From NCBI GenBank assembly GCA_964343705.1, contig CAYFJX010000018.1, forward strand, positions 1 through 22,557: a DNA stretch of 22,557 nt, given 5' to 3'. The translations under genes and the position numbers were made by a program. Origin of the DNA: JAUSFM01 sp964343705. Lineage in GTDB: Archaea > Nanobdellota > Nanobdellia > Woesearchaeales > UBA12501. The notes below the pieces were generated by a model. It worked only from the letters and a program-made list of their open reading frames with translations, was not told the DNA's origin and did not search any database. How positions within the stretch are numbered: the stretch's first letter is position 1; each line of letters starts with the position of its first letter. Shown piece after piece: positions 6,750-14,839 of the stretch.

Positions 6750-6932
6750 TATATAAAAGGGTGTGTCCCGAATCTTGCTTTTTGTGCAGGAGGGATAGCA
6801 CTGCGAAGGTTAACGCTCGCATCCGCTCGCTGATTCTACGTCGGCACCCCTGCATAAATCGGGGTGCCTCCGAACAGACTTCAAGGCAGTGCTATCCCTC
6901 AGAAAGACTCTCGGGACATACCCTATATAAAA
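6750..6932. mobile_element. MITE-like inverted-repeat element with 9-bp direct repeats (or structured RNA gene)
   Basis: Terminal inverted repeats of 13 bp (6759-6771 and 6911-6923, 12 of 13 identical) are flanked immediately by direct repeats TATATAAAA at 6750-6758 and 6924-6932. This is the layout of a 165-bp non-autonomous element with a 9-bp target duplication. A second, perfect inverted repeat of 15 bp lies inside (6790-6804 with 6886-6900), and between its arms is an 8-bp hairpin GGCACCCC/GGGGTGCC (about 6843-6868). No transposase is present. Alternatively, TATA box 6750-6758 could drive an RNA starting near 6780, whose closing stem would be the 15-bp repeat. The duplicated target is itself a TATA motif upstream of the gene at 6969. 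I favour the mobile-element reading but cannot exclude RNA. Confidence 0.5.
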
Positions 6933-6938
6933 GAAAGG

Positions 6939-6946
6939 CTTAAATA
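6939..6946 (+). promoter_or_regulatory. TATA box of the 553-residue protein gene
   Basis: CTTAAATA centred 27 bases before ATG 6969. This selects 6969 over the longer in-frame start at 6864, which would run through the inverted-repeat element. Confidence 0.7.
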
Positions 6947-6968
6947 CCTTCCCCTACTCCTCCTCACT

Positions 6969-8630
6969 ATGTGTGCTGAAACCTTATTTGTAGAGACCTC
7001 ACTAGGTAATTCCTTTGTAGGCCCAGATAGCTGGGTGTATGTACAGGCAGGGGATAGGTACACCCATAAAAAAGCACGAGATTTGAACAAAGGAGATCGT
7101 CTTGTGGTACACAATGAAGGTCTTGACGTACCTCTTGAAGAAGTTGTTCAGCACCTGGAAGAAGGAAGTCTCAAGTATCGCCTAGCAAAACAAGACATAC
7201 ACCGCACCAATGAGGTAGGTGAGCCTGTTCCTCTCTTACGTATTCTCTTACTACAAGCTCTTGCTCCTGAAGACACACATAACAGAGAACGTAAAATCAT
7301 GCTTGATGGCACTGATTTTTCAGATGAAGAGTACCAAGAGTTCACCAGCCAGGTGCAAGGTGTTGTTGGCATGAGTGACAGTGCAGTACGATCCTGGCTT
7401 AAAGGAGATACTCTAGCACCAGCAGACTGGAACAATTTCTATAGGCTTGAAGTAGTAAACCCTGCATTTGCAACACTTGCAGACAGTGTTACCCAAGAAG
7501 GCGGATTTCATACATCCTACAAATTTTACGTTGGCGCACACCAAACAGTGCGAGGCTATCTTGTCCAGCGACAAGAACGCGCAACTGATAAACCAGAAAA
7601 AAAGGCACGTTCACGTTCTGGGAACAAGGGCGTATTTGCACAAGAACTACAATACGTTCTAGGCCAAGTCATGGGAGAAGTCCCTGAAGACCCCACCAAA
7701 GAAACAGCTCGTGTACTACGAATAAAAGAAGTTAAACCAGGAAAAAGCAAGAAATTTAATGGTCAATCAAAACCAGAGCTCTCCCTAAAGCGAGGCGTGG
7801 TGTGTGACGAACTTCAATTACCCTTACACGACATGACAAAACTATTGTTTCATGAGTACATTATTCAAAATGCGCTCACCCATGCGCTTCAACGATATTT
7901 CACTCTGGATGGAATCCCTATTCCTCAAAAGGCGAACAAAGGTGTGGTTAATGTTGTAGTACCCTACACTATCAACAGGCTTGTTTCTATCTCCCCTATT
8001 GAAAATCACTTTTTTCGGACTAATTTTGAGCACCAACTCTCTAAAGGAATGGGTGAAGAGTTTTTAGATGAAGCATGTGAGCGTATTTACAAAGGATTTG
8101 AACACGACCTTGCCTCAGGTGTAGCAGAGGGTCGTACAGGTTTTGCTCCAGGAACCTTTACTGCATTATGTGACGCTCTTAATCAAGTGCGAGCTGCATT
8201 ACCTAAGGCATGTTTTGAGGAATCGTTACTTGCCTACAGACGAAAAAGAGTTTTACAAGATATCCAAGTAGGAGTGTATAAAGGTAAGGCAGTGAGGAAA
8301 GCAAAGAAAAAAGCCCAAGATATTAGAAACAAGTACACAGCGATTGCAAAATACCTTAAAGAAACCTATGGCATGGAAGATAGGCCTATGCTCTTTTTCC
8401 CCTTTCACCGTGAATGGCAGTTAAAACAAGGAGCTGGTGTTGAAAACCACAATGAGGACATCCTTGCAGAAATGCGAGGAATTTATGAACAACAAATGGG
8501 CTGCACCTTTATTACATCAACCCAAGCACGAAATGCATTGGAAGAGTATGGTGTCACAGGTGTAACCAAACTATTTGATCAGAGAAACTGGGTTGGAGAA
8601 TTTAGTATTTTCAAGACAGCTTCTCGATAA
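6969..8630 (+). CDS. Unrecognised 553-residue protein, possible Hint-like N-terminus and HTH
   Basis: No family is recognised with confidence. The N-terminus (MCAETLFVETS, then WVYVQAGDRYTHKKARDLNKGDRLVV) has the cadence of a Hint/intein-type beta fold: Cys near the start, TLF.ET, then a DLNKGD turn. No splicing C-terminus (HN-C/S) is apparent. Around residues 135-165, GMSDSAVRSWLKGDTLAPADWNNF looks like a helix-turn-helix, and GGFHTSYKFYVGAHQTVRGYL follows. A Lys/Arg-rich linker (DKPEKKARSRSG) and a C-terminal region of long helices with basic patches (RKAKKKAQDIRNK) complete it. There is no membrane segment or signal peptide. The start is fixed by the TATA box. Its 3' end overlaps the convergent nrdJ gene by 20 bases. 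A nucleic-acid-binding role is a guess from the basic and HTH-like parts. Confidence 0.7.
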   Translation: MCAETLFVETSLGNSFVGPDSWVYVQAGDRYTHKKARDLNKGDRLVVHNEGLDVPLEEVVQHLEEGSLKYRLAKQDIHRTNEVGEPVPLLRILLLQALAPEDTHNRERKIMLDGTDFSDEEYQEFTSQVQGVVGMSDSAVRSWLKGDTLAPADWNNFYRLEVVNPAFATLADSVTQEGGFHTSYKFYVGAHQTVRGYLVQRQERATDKPEKKARSRSGNKGVFAQELQYVLGQVMGEVPEDPTKETARVLRIKEVKPGKSKKFNGQSKPELSLKRGVVCDELQLPLHDMTKLLFHEYIIQNALTHALQRYFTLDGIPIPQKANKGVVNVVVPYTINRLVSISPIENHFFRTNFEHQLSKGMGEEFLDEACERIYKGFEHDLASGVAEGRTGFAPGTFTALCDALNQVRAALPKACFEESLLAYRRKRVLQDIQVGVYKGKAVRKAKKKAQDIRNKYTAIAKYLKETYGMEDRPMLFFPFHREWQLKQGAGVENHNEDILAEMRGIYEQQMGCTFITSTQARNALEEYGVTGVTKLFDQRNWVGEFSIFKTASR

Positions 8631-10743
8631 CTTGTCCATCTAAACTAGTATCACGGTAGATAGTAACGCCCTTACAGCCTAAATCCCACACAAGCAAGTA
8701 GGCTTTTCGAACGTCTTCTATTGAACAATCACTCGGGAAATTAATAGTCTTAGAAACACCACCATCACAGTGCTTTTGAAACGCAGCCTGCATTTTTATG
8801 TGGTACTCTGGAGAAATGTCAGTAGTTGTAACAAACAGTTTCTTAAACTTACGTGGCAAGTCAGCACCTTGTACTCCTCGCTTTGCTATTTCAGCCAAAA
8901 GAATGGGTGTGAGTAACTTCTCATCCTCAAGCTTTTTCTCAAGCACTGGATTAACCTTGATCATCTCACTTTCTAATACTTTTGTTCTGTAACACAAGGC
9001 AAAGTTTGGCTCCAGAGAAGCACTTACTCCAGCAATAATACTGATTGACCCTGTTGGGCTTACACATGTAATGCTAGCATTACGTAACTTCTTTTTCTCA
9101 GTTGCATAGATGCTCTCTTTCCATGCAGGAAACACTCCTCGTTGTGTTGCAAGTTTAGCTGACGCACTCTGGGCTTCTTGATTAATGAACTTCATTATTT
9201 TTTCCCCTATGGCAACTGCCTCATCGCTATTATACTGTAATTCTAACTGGAACAACAAATCAGCAAAACCCATAACACCCAAGCCAATTTTACGTGTACG
9301 CAGTGTTGCTTCCTTAATTTTTGCAGAAGTAAACTGGTTCACATCAATGGCATTATCAAGAAAATGAACAGCTAGATGTACTACCTCACTTAACTTGTTC
9401 CAATTGATTTTTTCTTCTGTCTTTACTTCAACCTCTGTTTCAGGAGCCTTAAAAAAACGAGTGAGGTTAATAGATCCAAGTACTGAACCTTCAAACGCAA
9501 GTAAGTGCTGGTCAGCACAAGGACTAGTACTTTGCAGTCTACCTAACGTGGGGGTTGGATTTGATTCATTAATACGATCAATAAAAACAATGCCTGGATC
9601 ACCACGCTTCCACGCCATGGTTACCATGTTATCAAATAGTGACTTTGATGAAACTTTCTTTACCACTTCCTGAGTTCGTGGATTTACCAATTCAATATCC
9701 CAATCACTCTTAACTGCTCGCATAAACTTGTTAGTGAGGGCCACTGAAATATTAAAATTAGTCATGGTCTTCCCGTCAGCCTTTAAATTAATAAATTCAA
9801 GAATGTCAGGGTGGTCAACGCGTAAAATAGCCATGTTAGCTCCACGACGTCTACCTCCTTGCTTTATGTGTTGCGTTGCTGCATCAAAAACTTTCATAAA
9901 AGATATGGGTCCAGTTGTAGTTCCTGTTGATGAAGATATGCTATCTCCTTTTGGTCGTAGGCTTGAAAAGCAAAACCCTGTTCCTCCTCCACCATGATGG
10001 ATAACAGCTGCCTTTTTCACCCCATCAAAAATACTATCAACCGAATCGCCAATCCCAATTACAAAAGAAGAATAGAGTTGTTGCTGCTTAGTACCACCAT
10101 TCATAAGAATGGGGGTGCTTGGAAGAAAGTCAAGTTTTCGCATCATCTGATGGAATTTTTCTTGAGTTTCTTTAATCTGCTCAGGTGTTTTTTCATATTT
10201 CTTATCTGCACTAGCTATTGCTTTAGCAACACGCTGAAAAAGTAAATCAGGTGTTTCAGTTACCATACCTTTCCCATCTTTTGCAAGGTACCTCTTTTCT
10301 AAGAGTTTTAATCCATTAATGTCAATCTTGGTGCTTACTTGTTTTCCACCAAGCAAGGCTGACTTTGCCTGTCTTTCTTCTCTCTTTTTTTGCCTATAAA
10401 GAATAAATGATTTTGCAGTGCTTGCATGGCCCTTTTCAATTAAGGTAATTTCAACCATATCCTGGACATCTTCAACTGTTGGCACGTGTTTTTCTCCTTT
10501 TTGAGCTACTTGAGCAGTCAACTTTTCTTGTACTCCATCTGCCAGCTCTTTTGCAAGGCTCCTGTTTCTTCCTCCAACTGCCCGGGCTGCATAGAATATG
10601 GCTTCAGCTATTTTTTCTAGTTCAAAGTCAACAATTCTACCATCTCGCTTCTTTATTTTTTGCGTTCGTGGCTTAGTTGGTTCTTGCCCCTTTTCAAGTG
10701 GTTTATCTTCGGTTTTAGCTGGTGTTGTAACTGTTTCTCCCAT
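8611..10743 (-). CDS. nrdJ: Adenosylcobalamin-dependent ribonucleotide reductase (class II), redox cysteines absent
   Basis: This 710-residue enzyme reduces ribonucleotides to deoxyribonucleotides by a radical made from adenosylcobalamin. An N-terminal ATP-cone (about 27-130, KIKKRDGRIVDF) precedes the ten-stranded barrel. Class II/NrdJ landmarks: STPILMNGGT, HHGGGGTGFCFSSLRPKGD, GGRRRGANMAILRVDHPDI, the radical cysteine at 409 in SPCADQ, LGSINL, and PTGSISIIAGVSASLEPNF. Oddities: where the family has SACFV, this has YSSFV (Ser226). Where it has ESCNLGSIN, this has EGSVLGSIN (Ser420, 11 residues after the radical cysteine). NPCGE has become SPCAD. The protein ends at SLDGQVIEKLS, without the usual cysteine-rich redox tail. 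So the dithiol reduction system looks wholly missing. A TATA box 26 bases upstream makes it leaderless; nrdR lies just upstream on the same strand. Confidence 0.92.
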   Translation of the reverse strand: MGETVTTPAKTEDKPLEKGQEPTKPRTQKIKKRDGRIVDFELEKIAEAIFYAARAVGGRNRSLAKELADGVQEKLTAQVAQKGEKHVPTVEDVQDMVEITLIEKGHASTAKSFILYRQKKREERQAKSALLGGKQVSTKIDINGLKLLEKRYLAKDGKGMVTETPDLLFQRVAKAIASADKKYEKTPEQIKETQEKFHQMMRKLDFLPSTPILMNGGTKQQQLYSSFVIGIGDSVDSIFDGVKKAAVIHHGGGGTGFCFSSLRPKGDSISSSTGTTTGPISFMKVFDAATQHIKQGGRRRGANMAILRVDHPDILEFINLKADGKTMTNFNISVALTNKFMRAVKSDWDIELVNPRTQEVVKKVSSKSLFDNMVTMAWKRGDPGIVFIDRINESNPTPTLGRLQSTSPCADQHLLAFEGSVLGSINLTRFFKAPETEVEVKTEEKINWNKLSEVVHLAVHFLDNAIDVNQFTSAKIKEATLRTRKIGLGVMGFADLLFQLELQYNSDEAVAIGEKIMKFINQEAQSASAKLATQRGVFPAWKESIYATEKKKLRNASITCVSPTGSISIIAGVSASLEPNFALCYRTKVLESEMIKVNPVLEKKLEDEKLLTPILLAEIAKRGVQGADLPRKFKKLFVTTTDISPEYHIKMQAAFQKHCDGGVSKTINFPSDCSIEDVRKAYLLVWDLGCKGVTIYRDTSLDGQVIEKLS

Positions 10744-10761
10744 ACAAAGGAGGTACAGGCG

Positions 10762-10774
10762 CTTTTATTTAAAG
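10762..10774 (-). promoter_or_regulatory. TATA box of nrdJ
   Basis: CTTTAAATAAAAG on minus, centred 26 bases before ATG 10743. I see no NrdR-box pair around it. Confidence 0.65.
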
Positions 10775-10801
10775 TTTGTTGGCCACTAGCTCCAACGAGA
10801 A

Positions 10802-11254
10802 TTACTTTTTAACTAGTTTATCCAGCTCACTTTTAAACATGGTGATATCAGCAAAATCTCTATATACAGAAGCAAAGCGAATATAGGCAACTTTATCTAC
10901 TTTTTTGAGCCGTCGCATGATCATTTCACCAAGAGAACTGCTTTCAATTTCATCTTCTCCTTTACCCACCAATTCACATTCAATCTCACTTACTATTTGC
11001 TCAATTTTCTCAGTTTTCACTGGCCTTTTTTCACACGCACGTACAATCCCTGCTTTAAGTTTTGATCGATCAAAGTTTTGTCGCTGCCCATCTTTCTTTA
11101 CAATAACAAGGTTGACTACTTCTACATGTTCGTACGTGGTAAACCGTTGTTCACACTTTAAACACTCACGTCGGCGTCTTGTAACAGTACTATCTTGTAC
11201 TTCACGCTTGTCAAGTACCTTTGTCTCAAGTGAAGAACAGTATGGGCATTTCAC
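10802..11254 (-). CDS. nrdR: NrdR-type ATP-cone regulator of ribonucleotide reductase genes
   Basis: 150 residues, the usual NrdR length. The N-terminus MKCPYCSSLETKVLDKR plus the RRRECLKCEQRFTTYE segment forms the four-cysteine zinc ribbon that binds DNA. An ATP-cone follows from about residue 47 (VNLVIVKKDGQRQNFDRSKL to VAYIRFASVYRDF). In bacteria, NrdR senses dATP/ATP and represses RNR genes; it is found in only some archaea. GTG 11254 is the start because it gives the conserved MKCPYC beginning and has a GGAGGG site at 11261-11266, six bases upstream. It lies directly upstream of nrdJ on the same strand with its own TATA (11291-11300). Both genes have separate promoters, so regulation of nrdJ is inferred from family and position. 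Confidence 0.92.
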   Translation of the reverse strand: MKCPYCSSLETKVLDKREVQDSTVTRRRRECLKCEQRFTTYEHVEVVNLVIVKKDGQRQNFDRSKLKAGIVRACEKRPVKTEKIEQIVSEIECELVGKGEDEIESSSLGEMIMRRLKKVDKVAYIRFASVYRDFADITMFKSELDKLVKK

Positions 11255-11260
11255 GGTGAT

Positions 11261-11266
11261 CCCTCC
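11261..11266 (-). promoter_or_regulatory. Shine-Dalgarno site of nrdR
   Basis: GGAGGG on minus, six bases before the GTG start at 11254. It supports GTG initiation, whereas most genes here are leaderless. Confidence 0.6.
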
Positions 11267-11290
11267 ATGTGAATTCCCAACAAGAACGTG

Positions 11291-11300
11291 TTTTTAAAGA
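11291..11300 (-). promoter_or_regulatory. TATA box of nrdR
   Basis: TCTTTAAAAA on minus. Predicted start of transcription is near 11270, giving a leader of about 16 bases that contains the ribosome site and a five-codon reading frame. Confidence 0.5.
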
Positions 11301-11332
11301 TTGTGTCGGGACTTTATAAAAATCATAGGAAG

Positions 11333-11341
11333 TAATTTAAA
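11333..11341 (+). promoter_or_regulatory. TATA box of the Lhr operon
   Basis: TAATTTAAA centred about 27 bases before ATG 11364; it selects that start over upstream in-frame codons. Another TATA-like CTTTATAAA is at 11312-11320. Confidence 0.55.
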
Positions 11342-11363
11342 CCCCCTTTTTTTGCTTATATGC

Positions 11364-13991
11364 ATGTCCCCTATTAGGCGAAAGAAAACACCTGCTACTG
11401 AAAAGGCTGTTGAGAAGATACTTCACCCCCTGGTGAAAAAGTGGTTTTTTTCACGCTTTCCCAGTTTTTCACTTCCCCAGTTGTATGGTGTTAAGGATAT
11501 CCATGAACGAAAGAACATCCTAGTGTCAGCTCCAACAGGTGCAACCAAGACCCTCACTGCTTTTTTATCTATTCTCAATGAGCTTGTTGATTCTTCAGAA
11601 AAAGGCATTCTTAAAGACACTATTTATGCTGTGTACGTATCACCCTTGAAAGCCTTGAACAATGATGTTTTCAAAAACCTTATAGAACCATTGCAAGAAA
11701 TAGAGGCGTTGGCAGAAAAACCATTGGGTATTCGTGTTGCTGTGCGAACAGGTGACACAACTTCGTATGAAAAACAAAAAATGGCAAAAAACCCACCTCA
11801 TATTCTTATTACCACCCCTGAAAGTCTCGCTATTGTCCTTGCTTCAATTCGCTTTCGGGAAAACTTAAGGACTGTCCAATGGCTGGTCGTGGATGAAATC
11901 CATGCACTCGCAGAAAACAAGCGAGGCGTTCACATGAGTTTGAGCATGGAACGCTTGCAACGCCTCAGCCCTGGCATGACGAGGGTTGGATTATCAGCAA
12001 CCATTGCACCCCTTGAAGATATTGCATGGTACCTTGTTGGAAACCAAGATCAACACACTCCGCGATCGTGCGACATTGTAGATGTTCAATTTCTCAAAGA
12101 AATGGATCTTAAAGTGTTAAGTCCTGTAAGTAACCTTGTAGATACCACACACGCTTACATGCAAGGATCATTGTACACACTGCTTCATGAACTTATTCAA
12201 AAACATAAAACAACAGTGATTTTTACCAATACTCGATCGGGAACTGAGCGAGTCGTGCACACACTTAAAGAACGATTCCCTCGCGCGTATAACGACGAAA
12301 ATATCGGTGCACACCATGGCAGCCTGTCAAAAGAACACCGTTTTGCACTTGAACAAAACCTGAGGGATGGCAACCTCAAGTGCGCAGTCTGTTCAACTTC
12401 GCTTGAATTGGGCATTGATATTGGGTACATAGACTTGGTTATATTGCTTGGAAGTCCCAAGAGTGTTGCACGAGCATTACAGCGAATTGGAAGAAGTGGT
12501 CACCAGCTCAAATCTGTTACTAAAGGAAGGATAGTGGTGCTTAGCAGAGATGACCTGGTAGAATGCAGTGTCCTACTCAAAGCAGCAATTGAAAAAAAGA
12601 TAGATAGAATTCACATTCCGACAAATTGCTTGGATGTTCTTGTACAACACATTCATGGCCTTGCCCTTGGAGACCGTCTTACCATAGATGAGCTTACCCA
12701 GGTTGTCCTTGGTTCATACTGTTTTAAGGATCTTTCAAAGAAAGACCTACTCCAGGTTGTTGATTACCTCTCTGGTAAATTTGTTTCACTTGAGGATCGT
12801 AGTGTATACGCAAAAATCTGGCATGATAAGGAAACAGGCATGCTAGGAAAGCGGGGGAAAATGTCACGTGTTATTCACATGACAAACATTGGTACTATTC
12901 CAGACCAAACAGGAGTCCTGGTAAAAATAGGGGATCAAGTCATTGGTGTTATTGATGAAGGTTTCTTAGAAAAACTTAAGCCCAGAGATATTTTCGTGTT
13001 AGGTGGGTGTAGTTATACTTTCTTATACTCTAGGGGCATGACTATTCAAGTCAGTGCAGCTGCCGGACGAAAGCCGACAGTACCCTCCTGGTTTTCGGAA
13101 ATGCTCCCTCTTAGTTTTGATCTTGCCATGGAAATTGGCACATTTCGACGATTACTCAGTGAACTCTTTGAATCACAAAAAAGCAAGAAAGAGATACTGG
13201 AATTCATCAACAAATACTTGTATGTGGGGGAGCGAGCTGCTGAAGCAATTTACCACTATTTTAAAGAGCAATATGATTACATCAAAGTAATCCCTTCTGA
13301 TAAAAAAATAATTATTGAGCATTACATTGATGAAGATGAGAAAAAACATGTTGTTTTTCACACATTGTTTGGACGTCGTGTGAATGATTGCCTTTCGCGA
13401 GCATTGGCTTTTGCAATAGCACGAACACAACATAGGGATGTGGAATTGGGTGTTAATGATAATGGGTTTTACCTTAGTTTTGCCAAGAAAGTACAAGCAC
13501 TTCGGGCCTTCAAGCTTCTTAAGTCTAAAGAACTCAAACAGGTTCTTCATCAAGCTATTGAAAAAACAGAGATTATGAACCGGCGATTCAGGCACTGTGC
13601 AGGCAGGGCACTCATGATCTTGCGTAATTACAAAGGACGCAAAAAGCGTGTGGGAAGGCAGCAGGTTAGTTCACGAATCTTGTACAATGCAGTCAAGCGA
13701 ATTGATCCTGACTTTTTTATTTTGAAAGAAGCAAAGCGAGAAGTACTTGAGGATCTTATGGACATCAAGAATGCCGAGCGTGTTTTGCGACTTATTGAAA
13801 ACAGAGCAATACGTATTGAGGAGATTAACACACGCATACCCACACCATTTGGTCTTAATTTGGTTCTTCAAGGACATCTTGACCTGCTTAAGATGGAAGA
13901 TAGGGCGGCATTTCTTAAACGTATGCATCAAATGACTCAGGCAAAGATAGGTCTTCAACAAGGTAAAAATCAAGGCAAGGGTGTTGCTTGA
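11364..13991 (+). CDS. lhr: Lhr-family superfamily 2 DNA/RNA helicase
   Basis: 875 residues, matching the Lhr core (two RecA domains, winged helix and C-terminal beta region). Motifs: Q-like SFSLPQLYGV; motif I APTGATKT (56-63); Ia YVSPLKALNND; Ib TTPESL; II VVDEIHAL (DEIH); III LSATI; IV VIFTNTRSGTERV; V STSLELGIDIG; VI ALQRIGRSGHQ. Lhr helicases translocate 3' to 5' on single-stranded DNA and unwind forks or RNA-DNA hybrids in repair. Odd point: motif I has Thr61 where nearly all relatives have Gly (GxGKT); the catalytic lysine is kept. The start is set by the TATA box. Its TGA overlaps the ATG of the phosphoesterase gene by one base (TGATG), so the two are coupled, a pairing seen widely in prokaryotes. 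Confidence 0.93.
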   Translation: MSPIRRKKTPATEKAVEKILHPLVKKWFFSRFPSFSLPQLYGVKDIHERKNILVSAPTGATKTLTAFLSILNELVDSSEKGILKDTIYAVYVSPLKALNNDVFKNLIEPLQEIEALAEKPLGIRVAVRTGDTTSYEKQKMAKNPPHILITTPESLAIVLASIRFRENLRTVQWLVVDEIHALAENKRGVHMSLSMERLQRLSPGMTRVGLSATIAPLEDIAWYLVGNQDQHTPRSCDIVDVQFLKEMDLKVLSPVSNLVDTTHAYMQGSLYTLLHELIQKHKTTVIFTNTRSGTERVVHTLKERFPRAYNDENIGAHHGSLSKEHRFALEQNLRDGNLKCAVCSTSLELGIDIGYIDLVILLGSPKSVARALQRIGRSGHQLKSVTKGRIVVLSRDDLVECSVLLKAAIEKKIDRIHIPTNCLDVLVQHIHGLALGDRLTIDELTQVVLGSYCFKDLSKKDLLQVVDYLSGKFVSLEDRSVYAKIWHDKETGMLGKRGKMSRVIHMTNIGTIPDQTGVLVKIGDQVIGVIDEGFLEKLKPRDIFVLGGCSYTFLYSRGMTIQVSAAAGRKPTVPSWFSEMLPLSFDLAMEIGTFRRLLSELFESQKSKKEILEFINKYLYVGERAAEAIYHYFKEQYDYIKVIPSDKKIIIEHYIDEDEKKHVVFHTLFGRRVNDCLSRALAFAIARTQHRDVELGVNDNGFYLSFAKKVQALRAFKLLKSKELKQVLHQAIEKTEIMNRRFRHCAGRALMILRNYKGRKKRVGRQQVSSRILYNAVKRIDPDFFILKEAKREVLEDLMDIKNAERVLRLIENRAIRIEEINTRIPTPFGLNLVLQGHLDLLKMEDRAAFLKRMHQMTQAKIGLQQGKNQGKGVA

Positions 13992-14752
13992 TGAGTGTAG
14001 GCGCCTTACCCCGAACAACAATCCAACCAGGTATTGAACTTGTGGACCTTGCAGTATGGCTTCCAGAACACAGGCTTCTTGCTCTAAGTGATACACATAT
14101 TGGTTATGAAGAATCATTGAGCAAGCGTGGCATTCTTGTTCCTCGTTTTCAATTTAAAGACTTGTACAAACGCATGAAAACTATTATTGAGTCCATAGAA
14201 AAAGAAACACCAATTGACTGCATTCTTATTAATGGCGACTTAAAGCATGAATTTGGAAGGATTTCAGAGCAAGAATGGCGAGAAACATTACAGTTTATTG
14301 ACTTGCTCTCTTCTCACGCAAAGCAAGTAGTGCTTGTGAAGGGAAATCATGATACTATTTTGGAACCAATAGCACGAAAACGTGATATCAAACTAGTGGA
14401 TCATTATTTAGCCGGAGACATGCTCTTTATGCACGGTCACCAAACTCCAGATAAAACACTGCTTGCACAAATGAAAACACTTATCATTGGGAATGAACAC
14501 CCTGCAGTTTCAGTGGGTGACACGGTTCGACGTGAAACCTACAAATGTTTTTTACATGGAACATGGAAACGTAAGAATTTTATTGTCCTTCCATCATTTA
14601 ATACTTTGACTGAAGGTACTGACATGCTTTCAGGAGATTATCTTAGTCCTTTTTTTTCATCACGTTCAACACGTACATCCCTTGAGGTATGGGTACCTAA
14701 CTGGGTGCAAGGCCATCTCTTTTTTGGAAAACTGCGTTCCTTGCTTTCATAA
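13991..14752 (+). CDS. ICC-like metallophosphoesterase, Lhr partner (COG1407 type)
   Basis: 253 residues of the calcineurin-like fold. Metal-binding motifs in order: LSDTHIGYEE (D-x-H), INGDLKHEFG (GD), VKGNHD (GNHD), FMHGHQTPD (H-x-G-H), with an additional downstream HGTWKRKNFIVLPSFN characteristic of the archaeal ICC-like branch. Such enzymes use two metal ions to cleave phosphodiesters and are commonly encoded next to Lhr, suggesting a nuclease working with the helicase in DNA repair. The ATG at 13991 overlaps the Lhr stop (TGATG); a TTG at 13988 would add one residue. The protein is cytoplasmic, with no signal peptide. Family confident; substrate unknown. Confidence 0.88.
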   Translation: MSVGALPRTTIQPGIELVDLAVWLPEHRLLALSDTHIGYEESLSKRGILVPRFQFKDLYKRMKTIIESIEKETPIDCILINGDLKHEFGRISEQEWRETLQFIDLLSSHAKQVVLVKGNHDTILEPIARKRDIKLVDHYLAGDMLFMHGHQTPDKTLLAQMKTLIIGNEHPAVSVGDTVRRETYKCFLHGTWKRKNFIVLPSFNTLTEGTDMLSGDYLSPFFSSRSTRTSLEVWVPNWVQGHLFFGKLRSLLS

Positions 14753-14828
14753 ACTTTATAAACTCAAGGATCTCCTTTTTTTCTACGCCTAAAAAACAGG
14801 TGCCACATTAATCGAAAAACAATCAAAT

Positions 14829-14834
14829 GAGGTG
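14829..14834 (+). promoter_or_regulatory. Shine-Dalgarno site of the 77-residue protein gene
   Basis: GAGGTG, five bases before ATG 14840. With the TATA box CTTTATAAAC at 14754-14763 this gives a leader of about 60 bases, the longest inferred here. Confidence 0.5.
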
Positions 14835-14839
14835 TTTGA

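Noticed and set aside
6864..6968. Longer N-terminus of the 553-residue protein
   Set aside because: It would translate through the inverted-repeat element, and the TATA box at 6939-6946 fits a leaderless start at 6969.
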